Assembly: GCA_030247885.1 (NCBI GenBank)
Contig: JAPDRO010000015.1
Coordinates: 62,001 to 126,000, forward strand
Direction of reading: 5' to 3'
DNA from: Taxawa tesnikishii (nom. ined.)
Taxonomy: Eukaryota; Ascomycota; Dothideomycetes; Dothideales
Length of the DNA: 64,000 nt
Part shown: in pieces, positions 1-12,400 of the stretch
Layout: every line of letters begins with the position of its first letter
How positions within the stretch are numbered: the stretch's first letter is position 1
Made by a program: the position numbers and the translations under genes
The notes under the pieces: model-generated
Told to the model about the DNA's origin: nothing
The model's input: only the letters and a program-made list of their open reading frames with translations
The model's database searches: none

Positions 1-975
1 TTCTGCACTGCCATACTCATGACACCCCACCCAGTCCGACGGGACATGGAGAGCGATCGATCTTTACCCCCATCGTCTACTGCTTGCGTTGGCGTTTGCA
101 GCAAGCGCCACGTCTAGGAAATTTGACCAACACGCTCGCGTACACTGATGCATGTGTACACATGCATCGTGCAGGCCCGCGCACACCCCTTGACGAGATT
201 ATTACGCGGGGAAAAAACAGGGAATAGATATCGAGGAAGTCGAAAGGGGGGGTGGGGGGCGGGGCGTACGCAATCTCCTCCGCGTCCTTCTCACAAAACA
301 GACCCGGTAGGTGGTCTTTTGACATTGCTGTAGACAGTGGTCTAGATGGTTGCAATCGACGGTTAGAAGCATTTCCGGAGGACTTGTATACCTGACCTGG
401 CCCCCCCCCTTTCCCCGATGTTGCCCTCTATATACCCCATCCAGTCGGAAACCGGCCAGCAATGACCACTCGCACGATGCTCAATCTGTTCCCCCATTCG
501 AAGCCGCGTCCTCGAGAGCGATGCTGTAGTCCGTCCTTTGGAAAGCTTGCAGAACCTGGGAATCCCTTCTGAGAACCCTTTCAGGTGTTTTCGGACTCGA
601 GCTTGATGGAAATATCCAAACCAGCCTTTCCCCGAGACTGACCCAACACCAACATAGACATGTCCTCCGAGGAACTACTGACTACATTTCCCATCTGCCT
701 GGAGCAAATGGGTTCCACAACACACGCACACACACACACACACACACACAAGACAAAGGAGCGCACAAAAGATTTGTATGATGAACTCGCAGTTCCAATT
801 GTGTGCACTCCAAAGCTGGAAGTGCCATTAAGAGTACATGCTTTTCTCCCCAATCATGATATCATTGAAATTCCGTCGAGCAATCTGATGCAACCACCCA
901 ACGCCGGACTGTCTTGAGGCAAGGAAAGGTCTATGCTGCGCGAGGACAGAGAACAAAGGCCACGGGGCGAGTTCT
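1..975. other. Intergenic region downstream of HSP70
   Basis: No gene is supported here. Open frames on both strands are short, overlap each other and show no recognisable domain or splice pattern. The stretch next to 975 should hold the HSP70 3' UTR. The only distinct element is the CA microsatellite listed separately. Confidence 0.6.
727..750. repeat. (CA)12 microsatellite
   Basis: Twelve uninterrupted CA dinucleotides, preceded by a short imperfect CA stretch. It lies outside any supported gene. Confidence 0.95.
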
Positions 976-2609
976 CTAGTCAACCTCCTCGACGGTTGGG
1001 CCGTCGTCACCGCCGGCGCCTGGAGCACCGCCGGCTCCGCCCATGTTTGGCATTCCACCGGGCATTCCACCTGAAGAAGGGTCAGTTGTGTACTTTCAGA
1101 TGGGGAAACTGGGAATCATGTGCTCACCTTCTCCGCCCTGGCCGTAGAACTTCATCATGATGGGGTTGGCGACGCCCTCAAGCTCCTTCTGCTGGGACTC
1201 GTACTCGTCCTTGGTGGCAGTCTGGTTGTTGTCGAGCCAGGCAACGACCTTGTCAATCTCGCTCTTCAGCTTCTCCTTGTCCTCGCTGGAGATCTTCTCC
1301 TCGACCTTGGAGTCGCTCAAGGTGTTGCGGAGAGAGTAGGCATAAGACTCCAGACCGTTCTTGGCCTGGATACGGGCAGCCTCGGCCTCATCCTCCTCCT
1401 TGTACTTCTCGGCTTCCGCGAGCATCCTCTCGATATCTTCCTTACTCAACCGGCCCTTGTCGTTGGTAATGACAATTTTGTTCTGAAATAAGTCAGCATT
1501 TGCTCTTGTCAGTCGAGGGCAAAAGGGAGGAACGTACCGTCTTGCCTGTCCCCTTCTCCAAAGCGGAGACGTTCATGATACCGTTGGCATCGACATCAAA
1601 GGTGACCTCAATCTGGGGGACACCACGGGGGGCGGGAGGAATGCCGGTAAGCTCGAACTTACCAAGGAGGTTGTTGTCCTTGGTTCTCGCCCGCTCACCT
1701 TCGAAGACCTGAATGAGCACTCCTGGCTGGTTATCGCTGAAGGTCGAGAAGACCTCGGACTTCTTGGTTGGGATAGTGGTGTTGCGCTTGATGAGCGCCG
1801 TCATTACACTACAAAACCGTCAGTAACTGCACGATAGAAACTTGGGGTTGGCTGAAACTTACCCTCCGGCAGTCTCGATTCCGAGAGAGAGGGGAGCAAC
1901 GTCGAGCAGCAGGATCTCGTTGGTGGACTTGGAAGAGGTGTCACCAGACAGGATAGCCGCCTGAACGGCGGCACCGTAGGCAACGGCCTCGTCGGGGTTG
2001 ATGGACTTGTTGGCCTCCTTGTTGAAGAAGTCGGCGACGAGACGCTGGATCTTGGGGATACGGGTGGAACCGCCGACGAGGACGATCTCGTGGACGGAGG
2101 ACTTGTCGAGCTTGGCGTCACGCAGGACACGCTCAACAGGCTCCATGGTAGAGCGGAAGAGGTCCTGGCAGAGCTCCTCGAAACGGGCACGGGTGATGGA
2201 AGTGTAGAAATCGATACCCTCGAAGAGAGAGTCGATCTCAATGGAGGTCTGAGCAGCGGAAGAGAGGGTACGCTTGGCACGCTCGCAAGCAGTGCGCAGA
2301 CGGCGGAGAGCACGTGCGTTGGTGGTGAGATCCTTCTTGTGCTTTCTCTTGAATTCATTAACAAAGTGGTTAACAAGACGGTTGTCGAAGTCCTCACCAC
2401 CCAGGTGAGTGTCACCAGCGGTAGCCTTGACCTCGAAGATGCCTTCTTCGATTGTCAACAGAGAAACATCGAATGTTCCACCACCGAGATCGAAAATGAG
2501 CACGTCTGCATTCGTTGTCAGCAGCCGCATTGTGCAGATATTTGATTAATCAGTGCAATACTTACTTCGCTCACCCTCAGTCTTCTTGTCAAGACCGTAG
2601 GCAATGGCA

Positions 2610-2641
<32 letters not shown>

Positions 2642-2672
2642 GTTCAGGCCGGCGATGAGACCAGCATCCTTA

Positions 2673-2715
<43 letters not shown>

Positions 2716-3203
2716 TGACAGCGTTGTTGACAGTGCCACCGAGGTAGGCTTCAGCGGTCTCACGCATCTTGGTCAGGACCATGGAGGAGATCTCTTCAGG
2801 GGTGAACTGCTTGGTCTCGCCCTTGAACTCAACCTCAATGATGGGCTTGCCGCCCTTCTCGACAACCTTGAAAGGCCAGTGCTTCATATCAGACTGAACC
2901 TCAGCATCTTGGAACCGACGACCGATCAGACGCTTAGCATCGAAAACGGTGTTGTGAGGGTTCATGGCGACCTGATTCTTGGCGGCATCACCGATGAGAC
3001 GCTCGGTGTCGGTGAAAGCCACGAACGAGGGAGTAGTACGGTTACCCTGGTCGTTGGCAATGATTTCAATGCGGTCGTCACGGAAGATACCAACGCAAGA
3101 ATACGTGGTTCCGAGATCGATACCCTGATGGCGGAGTCAGTTTGTGCGGTTCAAGACGTTGCAAGGATGTTCAACATACGATTGCGGGACCCGAGGAAGC
3201 CAT
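976..3203 (-). CDS. hsp70: Cytosolic Hsp70 chaperone (SSA type)
   Basis: ATP-dependent chaperone of the cytosol and nucleus that folds, refolds and translocates proteins with J-proteins and nucleotide exchange factors. Six exons can be read: 3203-3180, 3124-2566, 2505-1863, 1808-1538, 1482-1128 and 1070-976. They total 1947 nt, or 648 residues, the usual family length. The first exon codes only eight residues. Visible signatures are [12 protein letters not shown] near the start, [10 protein letters not shown] near residue 200, VGGSTRIPK near 340, a substrate-binding domain, a Gly/Met/Pro-rich tail and the terminal EEVD that marks the cytosolic class and binds TPR co-chaperones. All five introns are short with GT..AG ends. 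The reading frame is clean, unlike many genes in this window. A step-type heat-shock element and a TATA box lie upstream of the start. Confidence 0.97.
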
Positions 3204-3350
3204 GTTTGCGTTCTTTGTGCGTAGAGTCTGGGAAAAGGAGTTGGGTATCAGAAAAAGGGTATTAAGAAAGAACTCGTAAAGGTCGTGAGTTGCAGTTGAT
3301 TGATGGGATATGTGTGTGGGAGGGAAGAGTTACGGCTGGTGACGAAGAAG

Positions 3351-3357
3351 TTTTATA
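3351..3357 (-). promoter_or_regulatory. TATA box of HSP70
   Basis: Reads TATAAAA on the minus strand, about 150 nt upstream of the HSP70 start codon and about 23 bp downstream of the heat-shock element. Position and orientation fit a core promoter; no transcript data are available. Confidence 0.5.
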
Positions 3358-3379
3358 CAGTCAGTCTCCGGGCAATCGC

Positions 3380-3404
3380 AGAAGCTGGAAGAAGGGCACA
3401 GAAT
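3380..3404 (-). promoter_or_regulatory. Step-type heat-shock element upstream of HSP70
   Basis: Three nGAAn units start at 3380, 3390 and 3400, each separated by exactly 5 bp. This is the 'step' arrangement of heat-shock elements known from yeast Hsf1 targets. It sits 177-201 bp upstream of the HSP70 start and just upstream of the TATA box. I infer Hsf1 control from motif spacing and from the gene it precedes. Confidence 0.6.
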
Positions 3405-4701
3405 TCAGGCCGATTGGGACCCACCCCACTACTCGCGTGTGCAGGCTCGCGAAGGTACTACGCCACACTGGAACCAACAAGAAGCCACTAAATTGCTCTG
3501 CAGATGCTTCTGGTGGTTTGCTGCAGCTTCTCGCAGTTTCCCTAACTGTTTGACGCGTCCGACTGCCTCTGTTTGCGCGCTCTCTGCCCGCGCGTGATGA
3601 ATCTACAAAATTCTCAACAATGACGTATCAAGGCTATTGACCTCCAAGCTCGCAGCTCCACGCTCACCGACTGCACTAACCCCGGTTGTTGTGTGGCGTG
3701 TGCTTGGCAAACATGTCGTGGACCCTTGAACATTTTTTCCCGTCCTATCGTCATGCCATGGAGACTATCACCATCACCGGACCGAGGACATCGTTTTGAG
3801 CCTGCATGTGACCGAAGGCACTGCACCGTGCTTGATCACTCGCTTCACTTGTCCGATTCACTGCAAGGTCTGGTCGGCTTCGGTTGTGCCTGTGCTTTGA
3901 CAATGAGGCATGGCGGCCGGCGTTCTGTGTTGCGAGCATCGTTCATGTTGTGGCAGCACTTGAATAGCCATTCTTCCGACGCTTCAGAGAACCTGGAGCG
4001 AATAGTATCTAACAGCTTTGTGGGGAACGCATATCGTCAAGCTTCGGTTCCGTTGGCCTTCAGCCTGGTACATCAGTCCGAGTATAGCAGAAGAGATAGA
4101 CCAAGTCTGCAGATTCTTCGCAGCCTCCTTCGCAGCTTGTCTCCAGGGTCATTCCATACCCATACAACGATACTCGCGACTTGGCGTGCGGTTCTCAACA
4201 TTCTGTCAAAAGCGTGACCAAACACCGTGCAGCGGAACACTGCCACAAGATCCATCATGGCTGGTCCCCATCTCATCCCCGGAATCATGCAGCACGCTTT
4301 GCCCGAGGGAGACACTCGGCCCTGACATGCTTCACCACCGCTCTAAGGTCCCGTCAAGGCGGACTTCTGCTCAGGCTGCTTGCATGGCAGTTTGGAGAAT
4401 ATGCCGCTAAAGTTTCGCTTGCCCGGGGACATTGGCGAGGTTGGTGAGGCTCGCTCGATGACGTGGGAAGGATATGAACGAACGGATATTCAGCGCACCC
4501 CCAGCCCGTCAAAGATCGCGACCAGAACAGAACCAGTTGTAGGACGGGCTATCAACGAAAGCAAACCGGAGTAGTTGTAACACACGAAGTCGTACGCTCT
4601 ACGCTACAACCCTCTGAAACCCCAAAACGCCTTCAACCCATATCATTCCCCATCCCCCATCCGTTCTTCCCTTGGGTACCCCGTCCACTCTTCCTCCACC
4701 T
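3405..4701. other. Intergenic region between HSP70 and NEO1
   Basis: Both neighbours run on the minus strand, so this holds the distal HSP70 promoter and the NEO1-like 3' region. Open frames of 130-174 codons occur but overlap other frames and show no domain, hydrophobic pattern or splice logic. Nothing further is supported. Confidence 0.5.
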
Positions 4702-7700
4702 CTACACTCCCTGCACCTTCCTATAACTCGGCGGCTTGACCTTCCTCCTGATAACCTTGCCTCCCCAAACCGGGACCAAACTGATCGCACTGATCGCCGC
4801 AACCCTCCACAAAAAGCCCACGCTGACCACAAACCCGAGATCAAAATACCCTCCAAGCAACGGTATACTCCCGAAGTAAATCGCCGCAGTACCGAGAATG
4901 GAAAAAATCATGACAGGATGCCAGGTCGTGACCTCGGCCGCCACCATGATGAGTTCGTTGATGACGAGCACGGTGAAAGATACGCTGACCATGCGATGGA
5001 AACCCGTCTTGTCCCCATCCGCGTCTCCACTACCCGTGTCTCCGCTGGAGAAGCCGGGAACCAAGAGCTGAGAGGCGCCTTGGATGACACAGCCCTGGTA
5101 GATTGAGATGGCGACCCAGACGAAGAAGGTGCGGTAGCTGAGGCTCCGTCCGCTTGTCAACTCCTTGTAAAGCTCCGGGTACAGATTCGCCAGCCCCTCG
5201 TCCACGTCCCGATCCAGCACGAGACTGAACACGGGCGCCATGGTGTACAAGGTCGCATACCCCACGAGCAACCAATCGCGGTACAACGCGATCGGCTCGA
5301 ACGCGCTCGCCACGCTAAAGACGGTCTGGCAGACCGAGATGATGAGGCCACGGTGGATGACAAACTGCGCCAGCTTCGCGGAGCGCTTGTAGCTGTTCCG
5401 TCCATGCCACACCAAGAGCTTCGTCAAGTGCGAGAACTGCGTGATGCTGAAGTCGGCCGCAAGGGAGGCTTGTCGACCTTCTTTGCCCACGATACCCACA
5501 CCCACGTCCGCGGCTTGGATCATGCTGACATCGTTGCCGCCGTCACCAATGCAGGCGACGCGCTTTTGGTGTAGGCACGGATCAGGCGGGCTACGTCGGC
5601 TTTCTGCGTTGGGGAGCAACGGCATGCGACGACGGTGGGGAGGCGCACGGCGATGGAGATGAAGACCTCCCGGTGGTAGGCTAGATAGAGAGCGAGGGAT
5701 TGGCCGTCAATCAGCAGGCAGGCGTTGGGCTGGGAGTGTAGCGGTGACAGGGCATCAAGTGCAGCCTCCTTTCGACGCAAACCAGCGATCGTGTGGATGT
5801 ACTGGCCGCGAGCGACGAGTTTCGAGGACACAGCGACGCAGCGTGCGGTCTCGACTTTGTCACCAGTAAGCATCCAAATCTTTATGCCGGCATTACGAAG
5901 CAACTCGAGTGATGGCTTGATGTGCGCTTGCAGCTTGTCTTCCACACCTGTCACGCCGAGGAGTTCGAGGTCGTGCTCGAGATGCTGCTTCACTACCCGT
6001 GCGAGAGCGTTGTCGCGGTTGCTCAAGCTCAAGCCGGCTTCGGCGAGGGCGTTGGAAAAGCTGGCGTATTTTTCCGAGGACAGCGCCTTGCGGCCAATGA
6101 CAAGAGTGCGCAAGCCTTCGCGAGCCATGTTGGCCGTCTCCTCGTCGAGCCAGTCGTTCGCCGCCACAATCGAAGTCATCACGGTGTCTGCGCCCTTTTG
6201 GAAGAAATAAATCTCGTCCTCCTCGCTCTCAACCGGTTCGACTGAAGTGGTGTCTTTCAGGAATTTGACTATGATACCCATGCGCTTGCTGTCGGATGTA
6301 AAAGGAAAGATGTTGAGGATCTTCACGCGCACGACGATACGATCATCACCAACGAACTGCAACGTGATCGCCTTTCGGTCCCGGTGTAGAAGGCGCAGCC
6401 CGACGTTCTCAGTCCACGCCACGATGGCGATCTCATCTGGGGAGGAGGCTTGATAAGATGTGGCGGTTTCGCCGTTGACGGTCTCTGTGGTGGGAGTGAC
6501 ATTGTGGCAGAGCGCCAAAGCCAATACAAGATCGCGGACTCTAAGCCCAATCTCGCGGCGTGTTCGAGTACCGGATGCAAGAGCGGTGCCGTAATTTGAC
6601 GATGGTGTGAAAAGCTTAGTAGATTGGTCTGAAGATTGCCCTGCAAAGGCTTGACGAATGTATGATGAGACTTCATCCATGGCTTCATTGGCGTAAGATA
6701 CTGTTCCAACGTGGATCTTCTTGAGCTCCATTTCTGGCACGATGTCAGCTGTGAAACACGACTTGAATACTGCAAGGCTTACCGTTCTGCGTCAGAGTAC
6801 CCGTCTTGTCGCTGAGCAGGTACTCTATCCGGCCAAGATCTTCCGGGATCGTGCTTGTTCGTACAACTGTATCCGGGATGCCTTGGTCGCGCTCGATGAA
6901 CCAGGCATAGACGGATTTGCCCATATCAAGATTCACGCGCAAGCTGATGGGTACGATGGTCGAGAACAAGATCAAGAATCTCATGACCGCAACGTACCAT
7001 TTCCGACCATCCTTGGACTCGAAACCTTCGAGCGCGACCAGGATGAAAGACAAGGCCAAAGTCAGAAAACAAAGAATCTTCGTCAATGAGTTGATCTCGT
7101 ACTCCAGAAGACCGGTCTTTGACCGCGACTGAGATGTTGACAAAGCGGCGCGAGTTTGTGGCCCAGTGTAGATGATGACTGCAAGAACAGTAGAACTGGA
7201 CGCAAGCACAGTATTAGCCCAAGCTGTATTGTCAATAGACAATGGTATCGACTTTGCGTCTTGCTCTACATGCGAAGATTGATTGTCGACTTGGTTTGCA
7301 TCACCAGACTTCGAGTTCTTGCTGATGTAGGGGTCGTATACGCGAGACGGCTTAGGAAGTAGCTCTAAAGTTCCCACAAACTCGTTCACATTTTTGTCCG
7401 GTTTCCCAGCAGTGGCTCGAAGTCGAGCAAACTCCTCTTGAGCAAGGTCCTGGGTAAGCGGAGAGGCCAATCTGAGCTTCCAGTCCGTCTCTCCGTCCAG
7501 TTGATCCGTCCTGATGAAAGCCTCTCCGCCTGCACTTGGGTCTTCGGACGTCGTCTGATTAACCAAAGGCGCGCTCTGCGCGGATGAGGGCTGCTCGTAA
7601 CTCTCAATCAGTGCATCTTCCGGTGTATCGCGAGTATCAGATTCTGCTTCGACAGACACCTGCCCAGACAATGCAGAGGCTTCGGTTGAGAAACTCTTGA

Positions 7701-8761
7701 GAATGACCACATCAGCAGGGAATCGTTGGTCTTTGCTCATAACCAAGACATCGCCGACTTTCAAATCGCGCGAGGGTTTCCAGATGTCCTTGACGGACGT
7801 GCTTGGCCGAGTCCCTGTATTCTCCTCCTCGTCCTCGTTGTCCGATAATCTGTCCTGCGGATTGCCGCGCTTCTTCCTGATCTTCCTCCCGCTGGACCCG
7901 CTGCCACCATCATTCCTTCTGGCGCTTTTGCCTGCTGGACCTTCCCCATTCTCCTGAAATTCCAAGACCTGGTATCTTTCCGAGTTGGCTTCCTGATCTC
8001 TCCTTCTCCTTGCAATGTCGTCTGCAGCTTCTTTTCCAAGCGTGATTGCCAGCACAAAGGCCAGCGGAACAATGTAAGTGCTGAGGTATCCAATCCGGAG
8101 GGCGGGTATTATCTGCGACAACGCTACCAGTAAGAAGTACATGTTGAAGAAAAAGAGAACTCGTTATACAAGGTGCGCGGAAGGAATGATACAGGGGTAT
8201 ATTTGGCATTAGAAACAGCATTTGGCGGGAATCGGCTCGCTTGACGCTGGCCGACGGAGATGATGCGGTTAGTGGATGGGTCGTGTTCCTCGGGATCGGG
8301 CTCATTACGATCCTCGGATGGTTGATCGAGACCGGAGCGAGATGACAGGAATCGTGACTTGAATTTGCTCAGTGCTGTCTGCGACTGTTGAGAGAACCTG
8401 CGCAAGCCTGCATTTGGCCGCAACAGGGGGCATCGTCGCCGCCAGTCCCTGAGCTGGCAGCAGACTCCCTTTTCTGCGTGTCTTCGACCTCGTCGTCCCC
8501 TACGAGCGCTGTCAGATCTTCTGCGTCGGCGTCCTGGCGCCTAGCAGCCCGCTTGTAGCCTCTCAAACCACCCAGTCGTAGATTCCTCAAGGGTATGTCA
8601 TAGCTAGTTGTGCGGTTGTGTCTTTGTGGTTTACGGGCAGGTGCAGGCTGGGAGGAAGTCGTGGGATCCAACTCGTCCAGATCGAGGTCGAGATCCGAAT
8701 CATGGTCATCATGGAGGGAAGCGGGAGTGTTGGAGCGGTGGTATTCGTGAGGGCTTGACAT
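4702..8761 (-). CDS. neo1: NEO1/ATP9-type P4-ATPase (phospholipid flippase)
   Basis: P4 ATPase that moves aminophospholipids to the cytosolic leaflet; yeast Neo1 acts at Golgi and endosomes without a Cdc50 partner. Seen here: an acidic N-terminus (DLDLDLDELD), the first membrane hairpin (LSQIIPALRIGYL), QLDGETDWKLR in the actuator region, the phosphorylated Asp in LLSDKTGTLTQN near residue 655, GDGGNDVSMI in the P domain and a C-terminal membrane block. One intron is clear (6734-6782), immediately after TQN. The frame breaks three times by one apparently missing base: a C run at 8426-8430, a T run at 8150-8154 and an A run at 5564-5567 (bases given for the coding strand). Each is followed at once by conserved family sequence in the next frame. 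With three bases restored the gene is 1338 codons. It is divergent from SEC16. The N-terminal break could alternatively hide an intron. Confidence 0.9.
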
Positions 8762-9491
8762 GCCTCATCTGGGCCGCGTGTGGTCGCGCAGTATGGTTCT
8801 TGTTGCCGGAACACTCGGCTCCAACTGGTCCCGTAGAGCTCTTCCTTTGTGAGTCGCAGCAAGCGGTGATGTTGGTAAAAAGACAATGTGTTCCTTGTTC
8901 AGGTGGTAGGCAGGGGAAAGTTGACATGTGAGAGCGGATCGCTTGCTCGGTTCGCGTCAGCTTGTTGTACCAGCCATAAGAGCCTACAGCAAGCGGTCCG
9001 ACGGAACGTGTATATGGGCACATACAAGATCTGGAATGATCCAAGAACGGGATATGCACAGCACTTGAGTGTCTCTGAGCCCTTCACGCAACTTCCGACG
9101 AGTGACTTTCGCGTTCTTTGGACGTATATCACTCTTTCAGTCCAGCAGTCCCGCGTCTTCTGCAAGCGAGCTGAATGACGGTAACGTAGTGTGCAATTAG
9201 GGATGGGATGAGACACGCTCCTTTAGAGACATTCAAATCAACTCCCACCACACTATCACCCTCTATAGGGCTTGCACTTCTTGCAGCGATTCCATGGCGG
9301 CTGCTGCACTGTATTTTTAATATTCGCGTGTGTTCTTGATCCTGCGGCGTTGTTTATCTTCACCTTCAGGTACAAGTTGACTCCGTGAAAGGGGCCTCCC
9401 AGCTCCGGCACGCTTACTACGACCTTGTTCCGTACTAATCATGTCGCGCAGTAATTAATCTCTCTGCACTTTGTACACGCTGCGTCCGAAG
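8762..9491. promoter_or_regulatory. Divergent promoter region NEO1/SEC16
   Basis: This 730 bp stretch lies between two oppositely transcribed start codons and must hold both promoters and 5' leaders. No convincing TATA box or repeated motif was found. Short open frames here look random. Confidence 0.5.
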
Positions 9492-12400
9492 ATGGATTCC
9501 CCGGGAGGACCTGACTTCGGATACGCATGGGGTGGAGGTGGAGGAGGAGCTACTTGGAACCCTGCCTTGAGGCCGGAGGATGACGCCGATCTGGCGAGAA
9601 GGCAGAGCATCGCCAGTCTTGCGGCGGCAGAGGCGACGCCAGCGCATACTCAGGCGACAGAGACGGCAGACGACGATGATTTCTTTGATCGATACCCGGA
9701 TGCGACACCGAAGCGGCCCCAAACGTACTCCCATGACGTCCCGTATACCATCGAACCCGCCCCACCATCTCGCATGCCCAATCTCGAACCGCAACAAGAG
9801 ACAGTGAGATATTTAGTGGATCCGTTTAGTACTCGGACATATGCTGAGGCGCAAGATGTGGAAGAGGACGCCGCTCATGCGGATAAAACACAAGCTGAAG
9901 CGAACACCTTCACAGCAGTTAGCCAAGCTGAGCACTCGGATGCACCCTTGGAGCATCAGAACGTCTTTACACCCACGATCGAGTCTTGGGAGCTGGGTGA
10001 GACAAGCCCATACCACGAGCGGCAGATACACCAACTATCGGATGATGCGGAGGACCATTCTGACCCCGAAGTTGATCCCTCGACCGGAGAACCGTTCACG
10101 CAAGGCGACGCTGTCTCTGAGAACACGAACCAAGCTCAAGCGCCCGAGACCACGAAGGACATAGCTGCATTGGACGGCGCATCACACGATCAATACGAGC
10201 ATCAAGGCGATGACACAGCTGCAGACAAGGCGGTAGATGAAAGCCCATCGGCTCCGCTACTGGAAGATGAACAGCCTGCGCCAACACCAGGCTGGGATAC
10301 CTTAGAATCTACACATGATGGTCTTGGAATTTGGTCAGCACCGGAAGAGCCACCGATAGAGGAGGTGCCAGAGGCGGCAGAGGCTCCGCAAACAGTACCG
10401 GATGCATTTGACTGGGGTAACGATGAGGGAGACGCGGGTTTCGACGAAGCGCTCGGCTTAGGCGGGAAGCCATCGGTGAATGAGCAGACATCTGGGGCCA
10501 CAGAGGGTGCGGAACAAGACGTGACCGGAGGAGGAATCGCCGCGTCGCGGGCAACAGCTATATCTCAGGTTCTCAACGAAGCTACTGCAGACGCTGGAAT
10601 TCCACTTGCAGGGACCAGTGTGACTTCTACTGAGGAAGGATCTAAGGAACAGGATCTTGCTGCTATGTGGCAGGCCGCTCTCGATGACGATGACTTCTTA
10701 GACGACTCAAACTCACTCGATCCCAGTGCTTTCTTCGAGGATGACGGCGAAGGTTTCCTTGACGACACTGAAACTGCACCACAAGCCTTGATGAGCCCAA
10801 CGATGCCGGTCCCAGTACGCGATGCACAAGGCCAAATTCAGGGTTTCACGACTCTTGGTCAGGCGCAAGGGCAGGGAGTCCCAGCATCAGGGGTCAATAG
10901 ATATCAGCCTCCTGCTCCTCTACAACAGCAAAACATGTTGTCGCCTCCACAGAATCAATACACATTGGACAGCCCTCAGTTCTTCAGTGGGTTCCAAGAT
11001 CGTTCCCCGGCAGGCAACACTTTGAGCAGCGCTTTTGGCAATTATGGTCAAGCACCGATTGCTCCTGCTCCTCCAGCACCTCAGCAGCGACCTCCTGGTC
11101 TGCAAGCCTCGCAAAGCTTCGTGGACAAGGCCAAGGGAGGTTACTCGTCGCCGTACGATCTGCCAATGGATATCGTACAACCTCGCCGGAGACCCGCAGC
11201 ACCCGCAGCACCCACGGCTCAACCCACCCCGCCTCCACCACCAAGGTCGAGCAGCATGTACAACCAAGCGCCGGGTCCACCGCCACTCCAACGTGCACCG
11301 ACAAATATGTCGACGGCGACTCTGTCTCCTCCCTCATCAAGTCATTCGAACCAACCGATGCAGACGCGGAGTGTCACGAACCCCCACCAGCTGGACCGAA
11401 GGACAAGTCCGACTTCTTTGCCGATCTCCCAATGGTCTCAAAGCCTCGGTCGCGGCCCTCTGGAGCTTATGCGCCTGGTCCCGGTACAGCAATGCCCACA
11501 CCACCTCCGCAGCAAGGTCCACCATCAAGGCCTCCTTCTCTGCCCACGCCGACCCAAGCGCCTCCAATGGTTGGCGGGCTTGTACAACCGGAGCGATTGC
11601 CATTGCTTCCTGAAATGACGCTTGCAGCACAAGCTCCTCAGATGCAACAGCAACCTCCGGCACCAAGCGCACGCTACTCGCCAGCTGCACCTGCTCTGCC
11701 ATCTGCCGCGAACAGATTCTCTCCAGCGCCGCCCGCTGGGCCGGCATCGACTGCGCGGTACTCTCCTGCTCCTGTGGGCCAGGCTCCTGCATCGACACAG
11801 AACAGATACGGTCCAGCACCAGGCGCACCGTCTATTGCCCGTCAAGTACAACCCTTCGCACCCCGAACGTCGAGCCCTCTTGCTTATCACGAGAAAACGC
11901 AGCCTGAAGGTCCTGCACCACCCATGCGGTCCTCTTCATACCAACCGCAACCTACTCAATTCTCTCCCAGCAAGAGAATGCCATCATTGTCCGCAGAGGT
12001 GACCGCTCCTGTTACTCAGCAGCCAGCGGGTGACGATATATTCGAATCGGAAGTGACACAGGCACGTATGGTCACATCTCCACCACGACTCAACAGTTAC
12101 TCCCCACGCCCTCGGTCACTGCTTCTCCTCAATCCCGCAAGTCTCAGGCGTCGAGATATTCGCCGCTTGAGGCACGGGCGCCGAATGTGGATTTTCCGCC
12201 TCTGGGAAGGCCTCGTACGCAGTCCCCCGGCGCAGTCATGAAGGGGCCGAAGGCTATTACGCAACAGAACGATCGGCCCATTTCTGCAATGGCACCTGTT
12301 GAACAACCAGGCCCAACGAATCCTCAGCAAGAGACTAGCAAGCTGGCTTTGCCTCACCGCAGACAATTCTCAAGTGATCTCAGCTTCGCGATTCCACAAG

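Noticed and set aside
3693-4217. 174-codon plus-strand frame between HSP70 and NEO1
   Set aside because: No domain, odd composition and overlap with other equally open frames; better explained by chance.
8431-8505. A 55-nt intron (GTAGGG...CTCAG) to explain the NEO1 N-terminal break
   Set aside because: It leaves the downstream sequence in the wrong frame, whereas one extra C yields the expected DDAPLL.
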